This document shows, one piece after another, positions 35,240 to 45,289 of a stretch of DNA of 64,000 nucleotides. The notes beneath the pieces were generated by a model. It had not been told where the DNA came from. It made no database searches and saw only the letters and a list, made by a program, of their open reading frames with translations. The DNA comes from Burkholderia vietnamiensis LMG 10929 (GTDB lineage Bacteria; Pseudomonadota; Gammaproteobacteria; Burkholderiales; Burkholderiaceae), in assembly GCF_000959445.1 (NCBI RefSeq), contig NZ_CP009631.1, positions 2,418,001 through 2,482,000 on the forward strand, written 5' to 3'. A program made the translations under genes and the position numbers. Positions within the stretch are counted from its first letter, which is position 1, and every line of letters begins with the position of its first letter.

Positions 35240-38200
35240 TTAGCGGGTTTCCAGTTCGCCGAGCAGCGCGTCGATCGCGCTCGCGGCGTCGGTGTCGCGA
35301 TGGGCCGCGCAGGCCGCGTCGATCGCCGCCGCGCAGCGGGCCAGCGTGCGTGCGTCGAACAGCGTGCGCAGCGGCAGCGCGAGGCCCCAGTGCAAGTTGG
35401 CCTGCGCGTGCGCCTGCGTCGCGAGCAGCGAATGGCCGCCGAGCTGGAAGAAATCGTCGTCGCGGCCGATCGCGTCGACGCGCAGCACGCGCTGCCAGAT
35501 CGCCGCGAGCGCGCGCTCGGTGTCGGTCGCGAGCGCGACGGCCACCGCCGCCTCGCGCTGCGGCGCCGGCAACGCATGGCGGTCGCACTTTCCGTTCGGC
35601 GTGACGGGCAGCGCGTCGAGCTCGATCAGCTGCGACGGCACCATGTACGCCGGCAATTGCGCGCGCAGCGCGTCGAGCAGCGCGGCACGGTCGAGCGGCC
35701 CCGCGTCGCCGCGCGCGACGTAGCCGATCAGCTGCTCGTCGCGCACGATCACGACCGCGTCGTGCACGCCGGGCGCCGCGCGCAGCAGCACCTCGATTTC
35801 GCCGGGCTCGATGCGCTGGCCGCGCAGCTTCACCTGCGTATCGACGCGCCCGAGATAATCGAGCGCGCCGTCCAGGCGGCGGCGCGCGAGGTCGCCGGTG
35901 CGGTACATGCGCGCGCCCGGCACGAACGGATCGGGGACGAAGCGCTCCGCGGTCAGGCCCGGGCGGCCGAGATAGCCGCGCGCGAGGCCCGCGCCGGCCA
36001 GATACAGCTCGCCGGTCGCCCCGGCCGGCAGCGGCTGCCACGCCGCATCGAGCACGTGCAGTTGCAGGTTCGCGATCGGATGGCCGATCGGCACCGCGGG
36101 CGCGCGCGCGTCGTCGGCGCGGCAGGTCCAGTGCGACACGTCGATCGCGGCTTCCGTCGGCCCGTACAGGTTCACGAGCGTGGCGTCCGGCAGCAGCCGC
36201 GCGACCTTCGCGACCAGCTCCGGCGCAAGCGCCTCGCCGCTCGCGACGATCAGGCGCACGCTGTCGCATTGCGCGGCGGCGCCGAAATCGTCGAGATACG
36301 CGGCGAACGCGGCCAGCATCGACGGCACGAAATGCAGCACCGTCACGCCGTGCGCGTGGATCGCGGCCGCGAGCCGCGCCGGATCGCGGTGCTCGCCCGG
36401 CGCCGCGATCGCGAGCGTCGCGCCGGTCGCGAGCGGCCACACGAACTCCCACACCGAGACGTCGAAACCGAACGGCGTCTTGTGCAGCACGACGTCGTCG
36501 CGCGTGAGCCGGTACGCGTCCTGCATCCACGCGATGCGGTTCGCCAGCGCGCCGTGCGTGTTGCCGGCGCCCTTCGGCTTGCCGGTCGAGCCGGACGTGT
36601 AGATCAGGTAGGCGAGCTGCGCGCCGTCGACGACGGCGGGCGCGTCGGCTTCGTGCGCATCGTCCGTTCCGTCGGCGAGCAGCTCGGCGACCGTGAGCAG
36701 CTGGGCTGCCGAACCGTTGCCGAGCGCCGCTTCGACCTGGGCGCGCAGCTGCGGCTGCGTGATGACGACCGCGGGCCGCGCGTCGCGCAGCAGGTATGCG
36801 ATGCGCTCGGCCGGATAGTCGGGGTCGACCGGCAGGTAGGCGGCGCCGGCCTTCAGCACGCCGACCAGCGCCATGACCATGTCGAACGAGCGCTCGACGC
36901 ACAGCGCGACCGCCGTATCGCGCCGCACGCCGCGCCGGCGCAGCGCGGCGGCCACGCGCGACGTGCGCAGGTCCAGCTCGCGGTAGCTCATGCGCTGCAC
37001 GCCGTCGACCGGATGCGCGTATTCGAGCGCGATCGCATCGGGCGTCGCGCGCGCGGCCGCCGAGAACTGCAGATGCAGCGGCTGCCGCTGTGCGTCGGGC
37101 CAGCTGCGCGCGGTCTGCTGCGCGCGCGCGAGCGCGGTGGATGCCGCGTCGTCGGCGATCGACAGCGTGCCGAGCAGCGCATCCGGCGTGCGGGCCAGCG
37201 CGTCGAGCGCGCACGCGAACGCGCGGTGCCAGGCGTCGACGTCGGCGGCGTCGAGGCGTGCGGCGTCATAGCCGTAGTCGATCGTCAGCTCGGCGCCGCT
37301 TTCGATCACGAGCGTCAACGCGAAATCGGTCGCTTCGATGCTGCGCACGTCGCTCAAGCGCAGCGCGCGCGGATCGGCGTCGTCGCCCGCAGCGTCGACC
37401 GGATAGTTCTCGAACACGACGAGGGTGTCGAACAGTGCGCCGCCGGCGCCGCGCGCCCAGCGCTGGATGTCCGCGAGCGGCGTATGCGCATGCTCGGCCG
37501 CTGCCGCGTTGTCGCGCTGCAATGCGCGCAGCCAGTCCGCCGCGCGCTGCTGCGGCGCGGGCGCGGTGATCACCGGCAGCGTGTTGATGAACAGGCCGAG
37601 CACGGCGTCGACGTCCGGCAGCGCATCGGGGCGGCCGGCGACGGTCGCGCCGAACGCGACGGCCGGCTGATGCGTCATGCGCTGCAGCGCGAGCGCCCAC
37701 GCGCCCTGCACCAGCGTGTTGACGGTCAGCTGCAGCGCACGCGCCGCTTGCGTGACGCGCGCCGTCGCGTCGGCGGCGATCGTCGCGCGCCGCGTCGTCA
37801 TCCGCGCCGCCGCGCGGTCGGCCGTGCGCGCGGCGATCAGCGTCGGCGCATCGAGGCGCGCGAGCCGCCCGGTCCAGAAGCGCTCGTCCGCGCCGCGCTC
37901 GCGGGTGCCGAGCCACGCGATGAAGTCGCGATAGCGCAGCGCCGGGCGGCCCTCGAACGGCGACACCGCGTCGGGATCGCGGTAGTCGCGCAGTACCTCG
38001 GCAAGCAGGCGCGCGGTGCTCCAGCCGTCGAGCAGCACGTGATGACGCGTCCACACCACGCGCCACGCGTCGTCCGTCACGCGGATCAGCGTGACGCGCA
38101 TCAGCGGCGGCTCGCGCCAGTCGAAGCCGCGCGCGCGGTCGGCGGCCAGCCATGCGTCGAAATCCGCGTCGAGCGTCGCGCCGCGCGCGCGCCAGTCGAG

Positions 38201-41200
38201 CTGTTCGATCGGCATCCGCGCATCGCGATGCACGCATTGCAGCGGCGCGGCCTCGTCGGGTATCACGCTGGTGCGCAGGATGTCGTGGCGCGCGAGCGCC
38301 GCATCGAACGCGGCCGCGAAGCGCTCGGCGTCGAGCGCGGTCGCGCGCGCGACGAGCTGGTTCACGTAGCTCGCATGACCGGGCGCGTACAGCGCATGGA
38401 ACAGCATGCCCTGCTGCATCGGCGACAGCGGATACACGTCGTCGATCGTGCGCCAGTCGAGCGCGGCGCGCTCGATCGCGGCCTGCGTGAGGCCGGCCGC
38501 CTGCGCGAGCGGGAAGTCGCCCGGCGTCGCACCGCCGCCGCGCCGCGCGACCCGCGACGCGCACGCGTCGACGAGTTCGCGCAGCGCGCGCGCAAAGCGT
38601 TCGGCGAGCGCATCGACGGTCGCGCGCTCGAACTGCGGCGCGCCGTACACCCAGTGCAGCTTCAGCGTGCGCGCGCCGTCGCGGTCGGTGTCGAGGTACG
38701 CGTGAATCGCCAGCGTATTGCCGAGCGGCCCGTGCGGGTCGCGCTCGATGCCGGCGCCGCCGAAGCGCGGCACCAGCAGCGCGTCGCGCGGCGCGTCGAA
38801 CTGGCCGAGATAGTTGAACGTGACGCGCGGGCGCGGCACCGCCGCCAGCGCCGCGCGCGTCGCCGCGTCGCCGTAGTGCGCGAGCACGCCGAAGCCGAGC
38901 CCCTTGTGCGGCACCGCGCGCAGCGTGTCCTTGACCGCGCACAGCGTCGCGCACGCGTCGGCCTCGACCGGCAGCGTGACCGGATAGTGGCTCGTCAGCC
39001 AGCCGATCGTGCGGCTCGCGTCGGCGTCGTCGAACAGCGCCTCGCGGCCGTGCCCTTCGAGCTCGATGCGGCACGCCGCGGCGCGGCCCGCGCCGGTCAG
39101 CGCGCGGGCGAGCGCCGCCGCCAGCAGCTCGATCGTCTGCGTGCGATAGGCCGCGTGCGCATCGGTGAGCGCGGCGCGCGTCAGCGCGGCGTCGATCGTC
39201 TGCACGACGACGGCCGCATCGGCGTTGGTCGCCGGCGCATCGGGACGATCGGGCACGAACGCGTCCCCGTGCGCCATGCCGGCCCAGTACGCGACTTCGG
39301 CGGCGAACGGCGCGTCCGGCCCGAGCGCGGCACGCGCGAGCCGCGCGGCCCATGCATCGGCGCGCAGCCCCGGCGGCGACAGTCGCGCCGGCATGCGTTC
39401 GCAGGCGGCGCGATAGGCGGCGTCCAGATCGTCGATCAGGATGCGCCACGACACGCCGTCGACGATCGCGTGATGAATCGCCAGATACAGCCGCGTCGCG
39501 CCGTCCGGCAGCCGCGCCGCGCATGCGCAGGCGAGCGGACCGCGGCCGAGGTCGAGCCGACGCTGCAATGCGTCGAAGCGCGCGAGCGCATCGGCTTCGT
39601 CGCGCGCGGCGACCTCGGCGAGCGGCAACGCGTCGTACGGCTGCGCGGCGTCGTGCGCGCGCCAGCTGCCGTCGGCGCCGCGCGTGAAGCGCTGGCGGAA
39701 CGCATCGTGATGGGCCAGCACCGCGGCGAACGCGCGCGCGAACGCATCGGCGTCGAACGGGCCGCGCACGTCGAACGCGACCGACTGGTTCCAGTGGCCC
39801 GGATGCGGCACGTCGAGCGCGAAGAAGCGTTGCTGCGCGGGCGTCAGCAGCCCGGGGGCCGACGCGGACGCGGCGGCCTGGACCGGCACCGGCGTTGCGG
39901 CCGGCGTGACGCCGACCGCCTCGGTCTTGGCGACGCGCGCGAGCCCGGCGATGGTCGGCGCGTCGAACAGCTGCTTCGGCGTGAAGCGCACGCCGAGCTT
40001 GCGCGCGCGGGCGATGACCTGCAGCACGAGGATCGAGTCGCCGCCGAGTTCGAAGAAGTTGTCGTCGCGCGCGACCTGCGGCGCCTTCAGCACCGCTTGC
40101 CACACCTGCGCGAGCGCCGTTTCGACCGGCCCCTGCGGCGCGTCGCCGCCGGCCGCGGCCACCGGCGCCGCGGCGAGCGCGCGCAGCGCCACGCGATCGA
40201 TCTTGCCGTTCGCGGTGACGGGCAGACGCGCGAGCGCGACGATCTGCGCGGGCACCATGTAATCGGGCAGCGTCGCGCCGAGCGTCGCGCGCACCGCGGC
40301 CTCGTCGAACGCGGCGCCGTCGCGCAGCACGACGAAGCTCGCGAGCCGCATGCGGCCGTCGTGCTCGATCGCCAGCGTTTCCGCCTGCGCGATCGGGCCG
40401 GCCGCGCGCAGCGCGGCGCTCACCTCGCCCGGTTCGACGCGATAGCCGCGAATCTTCACCTGATCGTCGATCCGGCCGACGAACGCGAGCCGACCGTCCG
40501 CGCGCAGGCGCACGCGGTCGCCGGTGCGATACAGGCGCGCACCGGGCGTGAACGGATCGGGCACGAAGCGCTCGGCCGTCTGCGCCGGCCGGTTCAGATA
40601 GCCGCGCGCGACGCCGGGGCCACCCAGATACAGCTCGCCGGTCGCACCGGGCGGCACGCATGCGCCGAACGCATCGAGCACCAGCGCGCGCGCATTCGGC
40701 AGCGGTGTGCCGAGCGGCACGCCGCTCGCCGCGTCGCGCGCGTCGGCGGCGATCGACACGGTGTCGCACGCGATCGCGCCGACGGTCGCCTCGGTCGGCC
40801 CGTAATGATTGATCACGCGGCAGGCCGGCGCGAGCGCGGCCACGCGCGCGACCAGCGCCCACGTGAGCGTTTCGCCGCCGGTCACGAGCGCGTGGCGCGG
40901 CAGCACGTCGGCCGGCACGCGCGCATCGAGCAGCGCCTGCAGATGGCTCGGCACGATCTTCAGCACGCCGACGTCGCGGCCGCGCATTTCCTGCGCGAAC
41001 AGGTCCGGGTCGAACGCGCACGCGGCCGGCAGCAGATGCAGCGTGCGGCCCGCGCACAGCGCGCCGAACAGCGTCGTGTGGCCGAGGTCGGCGGCGACGG
41101 TCGAGACCATCGCGAACGACGCGTCCGGTGCGAATGCGAACTCGTCGAGCATGCCCTGCACGTAGTCGGCGAGCGCGCCGTGCGTGACGACGACGCCCTT

Positions 41201-44200
41201 CGGCGTGCCGGTCGAGCCCGACGTATAGATCAGATAAGCGCCCTGTTCCGGGTGCGGCGCGACACGCACGCCGCCCGCGTGCGCGAGCTGCGCATCCTGG
41301 GCGAGCGCATCGACGTCGAGCGGCTGCGCGGCCGTGTCGTGCGGCCATGCGGCGGCAGCAGCGGCAGTAGCGGCATCGGCGACGAGCGCCCAGCGCGCGC
41401 CGCAGTCGGCGGCCGCGGCGACGATGCGCGCGGCCGGCTGCGCCGGATCGAGCAGCACGGCCAGCGCGCCGGCCTTCAGCGCGCCGAGCAGCGCCGCGAC
41501 GAAGCGAGCCGAGCGTTCGATGCAGACGATCACCGGCGCTTCGGCGCGCACGCCGCGCAGCGCGAGCGCATGGGCGATGCGGTTCGACGCGTCGTCGAGT
41601 TCGGCGAACGTCAGCGACGCCGATGCATCGGCGAGCGCGACGCGATGCGGATACGCGGCCGCCTGCCGCGCGAACGCGGCGACCACGTCGGCATGCTCGA
41701 CGCGCAGCGCACGGCCGTCGCGCGGCTGGCGCGACGCGGGCGCCGCATCGCACGGCAGCTCGGCCGTGACGGTCTGCGGGTCGTGCGCGGCGCACGCGAC
41801 GAGCGCGGCATAGCTGTCGAGCCACGCGCGCGCGGTGTCGGCGTCGATGCAGTCGGTCGCATAGGCGGCGACGAGCGCGATGCCGCTCGCGTCGTCGGTG
41901 AAGTCGAGCGCGAAGTCGAAGCGCGCGGCGAGATCCGGCCCCGGCATCGCGACGGCGGTCGCGCCCGGCAATACGCTGTCGTGCCGCGCGTCGAACTGCT
42001 GGGCGAACTTCACGCGCAGCCATTCGTCGCCGCGCCGCACCGGCGGCTTCACCGCATCGACGACGCGCTCGAACGGCACGTCCTGGTGCGCGACCGCGTC
42101 GAGCGCGGCCGCGCGCGTCGCCTCGACGAGCGCGCGGAACGGCTGCGTCGGCGCGACCCGCACGCGCAGCGCGACGGTGTTCAGGAACAGGCCGAGCAAG
42201 CGGCGCGTTTCCTCGCGCTGACGATGCGCGACCGGCACCGCGACGACCACGTCGGTCTCGCCCGTCAGGCGCGCGAGCCATGCGTCGAACGCGGCCAGCA
42301 GCACGGTGAACACGGTGGCCTGCGCATCGCGCGCGAGCTGGCGCAGGTCGGCCGCGACCGCGTCAGGCAGGCGCACGGACACGCGCGCGCCGTGCTGCGT
42401 GCGCGTCGCGGGCGGCTGGCGGTCGGTCGGCAACGCGAGCGGGCCCGGCACGTCGCGCAGCGCCGCGCGCCAGTACGCGAGCTGGCGCTCGCCTTCGCCG
42501 CCGGCCAGCATGTCGCGCTGCCAGTCCGCGTAGTCCGCATACTGGATCGGCAGCGCCGGCAACGACGGCTCGCGGCGCTGCGCGTACGCGCAATACGCGG
42601 CCGCCAGCTCGTCGAACGCGCAGCGCGAACTCCAGCCGTCGGTGATCGCGTGATGCGCGGTCAGCAACAGGCGGTGACGCGCGTCGCCGAGCACGACCAG
42701 CGTCGCGCGCAGCAGCGGCCCGCGCGACAGATCGAACGGCGCGCCCGCATCGCGTTCGGCCACGCGCGCGGCTTGCGCATCGCGGGCGGCGGGCGGCAGC
42801 TCGCGCAGGTCCACCGTCGCGATCCGCACCGGCAGCGCGGCGTGGATGCGCTGCATCACGATGCCGTCGCCGTCGTCGACGAGCGTGGTGCGCCATGCGT
42901 CGTGCCGGCCGATCACATGATCGAGCGCGCGTTGCAGCGCCTCACGGTCGAGCGCGCCGTCGATGGTCCAGTGTGCGGCGATGTGATAGGCGGCGCCCGC
43001 ATCGCGCGTCTGTGCGAGCACCCAGAAGCGCTGCTGCGCGAGCGACGCCGCACGATCGACGTACGGCGCAGCCGATGAATCTGCATCGGCATCGGCGCGC
43101 GCGCCGCGCACGGGAATCGCGGCGAGCGGCGCGCCGGTTTCGCGTTCCGCGCGATCGACCTGGGCGGCAAGCTCGGCCAGCAGCGGATCGGCGAACAGCG
43201 CGTCGAGCCGCAGGTTCACGCGCCATTGCGTGCGGATCGCGGCCTGCAGCTGCATCGCGGCGAGCGAATCCGCGCCGAGCGCGAAAAAGCGCGCGTCGCG
43301 CGACGGCGGCGCATCGAGGCCGAGCAGCGTCTGCCAGCACGCGGCGAGATGCGCCTCGGTGGCCGTGCGCGCCGGCTCGCCGGCGGGCTGGTCCGCGCGC
43401 TGCGCGGCGGCGATCCGTTCGCGCAGCGCGGCGCGATCGAGCTTGCCGTTCAGCGTGTACGGCAGCGCGTCGCAGCGCACGAACCGATGCGGCTGCCACG
43501 CGGCCGGCAGCTGGGCGCCGACGTGCGCTTTCAATGCGGCATCGTCCGCATCGTCCGCGGCAGCGCGCAACGTGACGCATGCGATCAGCCGCGTCGACCC
43601 GTTGACGGCTTCGGCGATCACGGCTGCATCGGCGACTGCCGCGTGCGTGCGCAGACACGCGGCGATCTCCGCCGGCTCCACGCGCACGCCGCGCACCTGC
43701 ACCTGATCGTCGACGCGGCCGAGATAGTCGAACGCGCCGTCGGCGCGCCGGCGCGCGAGGTCGCCGGTGCGATAGACGCGCGCGCCCGGCGCGCCGTGCG
43801 CGTCGGGCACGAAGCGCTCGGCCGTCAGCGCCGCGCGGCCGTGATAGCCGCGCGCGATGCATGCGCCGCCGAGCAGCAGCTCGCCGGCGCGGCCGGGCTC
43901 GCCATGAGCGTAGGCATCGGCGTCGCCATCCGCGTCGTCGTCGATGCGCGCGACGCGCGGGCCGATCGCACGGCCTATCGGCAGCGCCGCGTAGGCATCG
44001 TCGGCGTCCAGCGCGGGCGTTTCACCGGGCTCGACCGGCCACAGCATCGGCGAGATCACGGCCTCGGTCGGGCCGTAGCCGTTGACGAGGCGCACGGACG
44101 GGAACGTGCGGCGCACGGTGTCGAACGCCTGCTGCGGCAGCGCTTCGCCGCCGAACGCGAGCACGCGCAACGCCGGCGGCACGCCGTCGCGCGCGGCGAC

Positions 44201-44977
44201 GCTCGCGAACTCGCGCAGGTACGCGGGCGGAAACGCGGCCACGCTGACCGATTCGCGCACCATCAGCGCATGCGCGGCGTCCGGCGCGAACGGCTGCGCC
44301 GGTGCGATCGTCACGCTGGCGCCGACCGCGAGCGGCGCGAGCCAGCATTCGTGCGCCGCATCGAAATTCACCGACGCGAAATGCAGCAGCCGGTCGTCGG
44401 CTTCGATCGGCAGCGCGCCGGCCAGCGCGTCGCAATGCGCGGCGAGCGGCCCGTGCTCGACGACGACCGCCTTCGGCGTGCCGGTCGAGCCCGACGTGTA
44501 GATCATGTAAGCGGCCGCGCGCGGATGCACGGGCGCATCTTCCTCGTCGAACGCGGATGCGTCGGCGCCTGAGCCTGCCGCCGATGCGACGTCGAACGTG
44601 TGTTCGAACGGCGCGCCGAGCGCCGCGCGCCCGGCCGCATCGACGACGCCGTGACGCAGTTGCGCATCGCGCACGATCCAGTCCAGCCGCGCGGCCGGAT
44701 GGCGCGGATCGAGCGGCACGAACACGCCGCCCGCCTTCAGCACGGCCAGCAGCGCGACGAACAGCTCGCACGAGCGCTCGACGCAGACGCCGACGCGCAC
44801 CTCCGCGCCGACCCCGGCCGCGCGCAGCCGGCGCGCAAGCAGCGACGCCTGAGCGTCGAGCGCGCGCCGCGACAGGCGCAGCTCGTTCTGGAAAGGCGCG
44901 GCGAGCGCGGGTGCGTCGGGCGCGAGGCGCGCCAGGTCGCGGATTCGGTGGTGCAGCGCAGTCGGGAAACTCGTCAT
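35240..44977 (-). CDS. orbI: Ornibactin NRPS OrbI (A-T-C-A-T-E-C-A-T)
   Basis: 3245 aa, three modules and no starter condensation domain. A1 (YTSGSTGTPK near 160) has pocket residues I read as D-A-E-A-A-G-G-I-S, like hydroxyornithine types. T1 near 571 has GADS instead of GGxS. C1 has HHAITDG near 776. A2 near 1252 reads D-L-T-K-V-G-H-V-G, the aspartate code. T2 near 1647 and an epimerase domain (HHAIVDG near 1838, FNYLGQFD) give D-Asp. C2 has HHVLLDG near 2313. A3 near 2796 reads D-V-W-H-V-S-L-I-D, the serine code. T3 is near 3182. The order matches acyl-hydroxyOrn, D-Asp, Ser of ornibactin. A longer start at 45013 is possible. Confidence 0.94.
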   Translation of the reverse strand: MTSFPTALHHRIRDLARLAPDAPALAAPFQNELRLSRRALDAQASLLARRLRAAGVGAEVRVGVCVERSCELFVALLAVLKAGGVFVPLDPRHPAARLDWIVRDAQLRHGVVDAAGRAALGAPFEHTFDVASAAGSGADASAFDEEDAPVHPRAAAYMIYTSGSTGTPKAVVVEHGPLAAHCDALAGALPIEADDRLLHFASVNFDAAHECWLAPLAVGASVTIAPAQPFAPDAAHALMVRESVSVAAFPPAYLREFASVAARDGVPPALRVLAFGGEALPQQAFDTVRRTFPSVRLVNGYGPTEAVISPMLWPVEPGETPALDADDAYAALPIGRAIGPRVARIDDDADGDADAYAHGEPGRAGELLLGGACIARGYHGRAALTAERFVPDAHGAPGARVYRTGDLARRRADGAFDYLGRVDDQVQVRGVRVEPAEIAACLRTHAAVADAAVIAEAVNGSTRLIACVTLRAAADDADDAALKAHVGAQLPAAWQPHRFVRCDALPYTLNGKLDRAALRERIAAAQRADQPAGEPARTATEAHLAACWQTLLGLDAPPSRDARFFALGADSLAAMQLQAAIRTQWRVNLRLDALFADPLLAELAAQVDRAERETGAPLAAIPVRGARADADADSSAAPYVDRAASLAQQRFWVLAQTRDAGAAYHIAAHWTIDGALDREALQRALDHVIGRHDAWRTTLVDDGDGIVMQRIHAALPVRIATVDLRELPPAARDAQAARVAERDAGAPFDLSRGPLLRATLVVLGDARHRLLLTAHHAITDGWSSRCAFDELAAAYCAYAQRREPSLPALPIQYADYADWQRDMLAGGEGERQLAYWRAALRDVPGPLALPTDRQPPATRTQHGARVSVRLPDAVAADLRQLARDAQATVFTVLLAAFDAWLARLTGETDVVVAVPVAHRQREETRRLLGLFLNTVALRVRVAPTQPFRALVEATRAAALDAVAHQDVPFERVVDAVKPPVRRGDEWLRVKFAQQFDARHDSVLPGATAVAMPGPDLAARFDFALDFTDDASGIALVAAYATDCIDADTARAWLDSYAALVACAAHDPQTVTAELPCDAAPASRQPRDGRALRVEHADVVAAFARQAAAYPHRVALADASASLTFAELDDASNRIAHALALRGVRAEAPVIVCIERSARFVAALLGALKAGALAVLLDPAQPAARIVAAAADCGARWALVADAATAAAAAAWPHDTAAQPLDVDALAQDAQLAHAGGVRVAPHPEQGAYLIYTSGSTGTPKGVVVTHGALADYVQGMLDEFAFAPDASFAMVSTVAADLGHTTLFGALCAGRTLHLLPAACAFDPDLFAQEMRGRDVGVLKIVPSHLQALLDARVPADVLPRHALVTGGETLTWALVARVAALAPACRVINHYGPTEATVGAIACDTVSIAADARDAASGVPLGTPLPNARALVLDAFGACVPPGATGELYLGGPGVARGYLNRPAQTAERFVPDPFTPGARLYRTGDRVRLRADGRLAFVGRIDDQVKIRGYRVEPGEVSAALRAAGPIAQAETLAIEHDGRMRLASFVVLRDGAAFDEAAVRATLGATLPDYMVPAQIVALARLPVTANGKIDRVALRALAAAPVAAAGGDAPQGPVETALAQVWQAVLKAPQVARDDNFFELGGDSILVLQVIARARKLGVRFTPKQLFDAPTIAGLARVAKTEAVGVTPAATPVPVQAAASASAPGLLTPAQQRFFALDVPHPGHWNQSVAFDVRGPFDADAFARAFAAVLAHHDAFRQRFTRGADGSWRAHDAAQPYDALPLAEVAARDEADALARFDALQRRLDLGRGPLACACAARLPDGATRLYLAIHHAIVDGVSWRILIDDLDAAYRAACERMPARLSPPGLRADAWAARLARAALGPDAPFAAEVAYWAGMAHGDAFVPDRPDAPATNADAAVVVQTIDAALTRAALTDAHAAYRTQTIELLAAALARALTGAGRAAACRIELEGHGREALFDDADASRTIGWLTSHYPVTLPVEADACATLCAVKDTLRAVPHKGLGFGVLAHYGDAATRAALAAVPRPRVTFNYLGQFDAPRDALLVPRFGGAGIERDPHGPLGNTLAIHAYLDTDRDGARTLKLHWVYGAPQFERATVDALAERFARALRELVDACASRVARRGGGATPGDFPLAQAAGLTQAAIERAALDWRTIDDVYPLSPMQQGMLFHALYAPGHASYVNQLVARATALDAERFAAAFDAALARHDILRTSVIPDEAAPLQCVHRDARMPIEQLDWRARGATLDADFDAWLAADRARGFDWREPPLMRVTLIRVTDDAWRVVWTRHHVLLDGWSTARLLAEVLRDYRDPDAVSPFEGRPALRYRDFIAWLGTRERGADERFWTGRLARLDAPTLIAARTADRAAARMTTRRATIAADATARVTQAARALQLTVNTLVQGAWALALQRMTHQPAVAFGATVAGRPDALPDVDAVLGLFINTLPVITAPAPQQRAADWLRALQRDNAAAAEHAHTPLADIQRWARGAGGALFDTLVVFENYPVDAAGDDADPRALRLSDVRSIEATDFALTLVIESGAELTIDYGYDAARLDAADVDAWHRAFACALDALARTPDALLGTLSIADDAASTALARAQQTARSWPDAQRQPLHLQFSAAARATPDAIALEYAHPVDGVQRMSYRELDLRTSRVAAALRRRGVRRDTAVALCVERSFDMVMALVGVLKAGAAYLPVDPDYPAERIAYLLRDARPAVVITQPQLRAQVEAALGNGSAAQLLTVAELLADGTDDAHEADAPAVVDGAQLAYLIYTSGSTGKPKGAGNTHGALANRIAWMQDAYRLTRDDVVLHKTPFGFDVSVWEFVWPLATGATLAIAAPGEHRDPARLAAAIHAHGVTVLHFVPSMLAAFAAYLDDFGAAAQCDSVRLIVASGEALAPELVAKVARLLPDATLVNLYGPTEAAIDVSHWTCRADDARAPAVPIGHPIANLQLHVLDAAWQPLPAGATGELYLAGAGLARGYLGRPGLTAERFVPDPFVPGARMYRTGDLARRRLDGALDYLGRVDTQVKLRGQRIEPGEIEVLLRAAPGVHDAVVIVRDEQLIGYVARGDAGPLDRAALLDALRAQLPAYMVPSQLIELDALPVTPNGKCDRHALPAPQREAAVAVALATDTERALAAIWQRVLRVDAIGRDDDFFQLGGHSLLATQAHAQANLHWGLALPLRTLFDARTLARCAAAIDAACAAHRDTDAASAIDALLGELETR

Positions 44978-45047
44978 GTGCGTGAAGTCCTTCGGTCCGG
45001 CCGCTTCGGCCAAGTCTCGGGGCCGCTTTGGGCGGCTTCACTGGTGT

Positions 45048-45074
45048 GACGAACGGCGCGGCCGATTTTTTACC
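45048..45074 (-). promoter_or_regulatory. OrbS-type promoter PorbI
   Basis: Minus strand GGTAAAAAAT (45074-45065) as -35 and CGTC (45051-45048) as -10, with TAAA to CGTC spanning 25 bases, about 70 bases before orbI. The same geometry is seen at the orbE and orbH promoters, so OrbS control is well supported. Confidence 0.85.
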
Positions 45075-45122
45075 GTTTTGCGCATGACGGCCGCGCGCAG
45101 GCCGCGCATGGCGAGTTCGCAC

Positions 45123-45170
45123 GCGCTGCTAAATGCCTGCGCTGCTAAATATTTGCGGCGCCCGTTCGTC
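45123..45170 (+). promoter_or_regulatory. OrbS-type promoter PorbE with a duplicated -35-like element
   Basis: Plus strand TAAATA (45146-45151) and CGTC (45167-45170), again 25 bases overall. The 12-base unit GCGCTGCTAAAT occurs at 45123-45134 and 45139-45150, so a second -35-like copy sits 16 bases upstream without its own CGTC. Confidence 0.78.
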
Positions 45171-45289
45171 TATCAGGGAGAGACGCCGCGATCGCGCGGC
45201 TGCCGCAGCGCTGCCGTTCGCGCCGGCTCTGCCGGTTGCGCGCGTTTCACCAGTTGTTCTCGCCTGCCCTTCATTAACCGACGTTGCCG

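Noticed and set aside
31703..43078. A plus-strand open frame of nearly 3800 codons antisense to orbJ and orbI
   Set aside because: Composition is Arg/Ala/His/Gln-rich with no known domain, as expected from the mirror frame of high-GC coding DNA; the minus strand carries complete NRPS domains.
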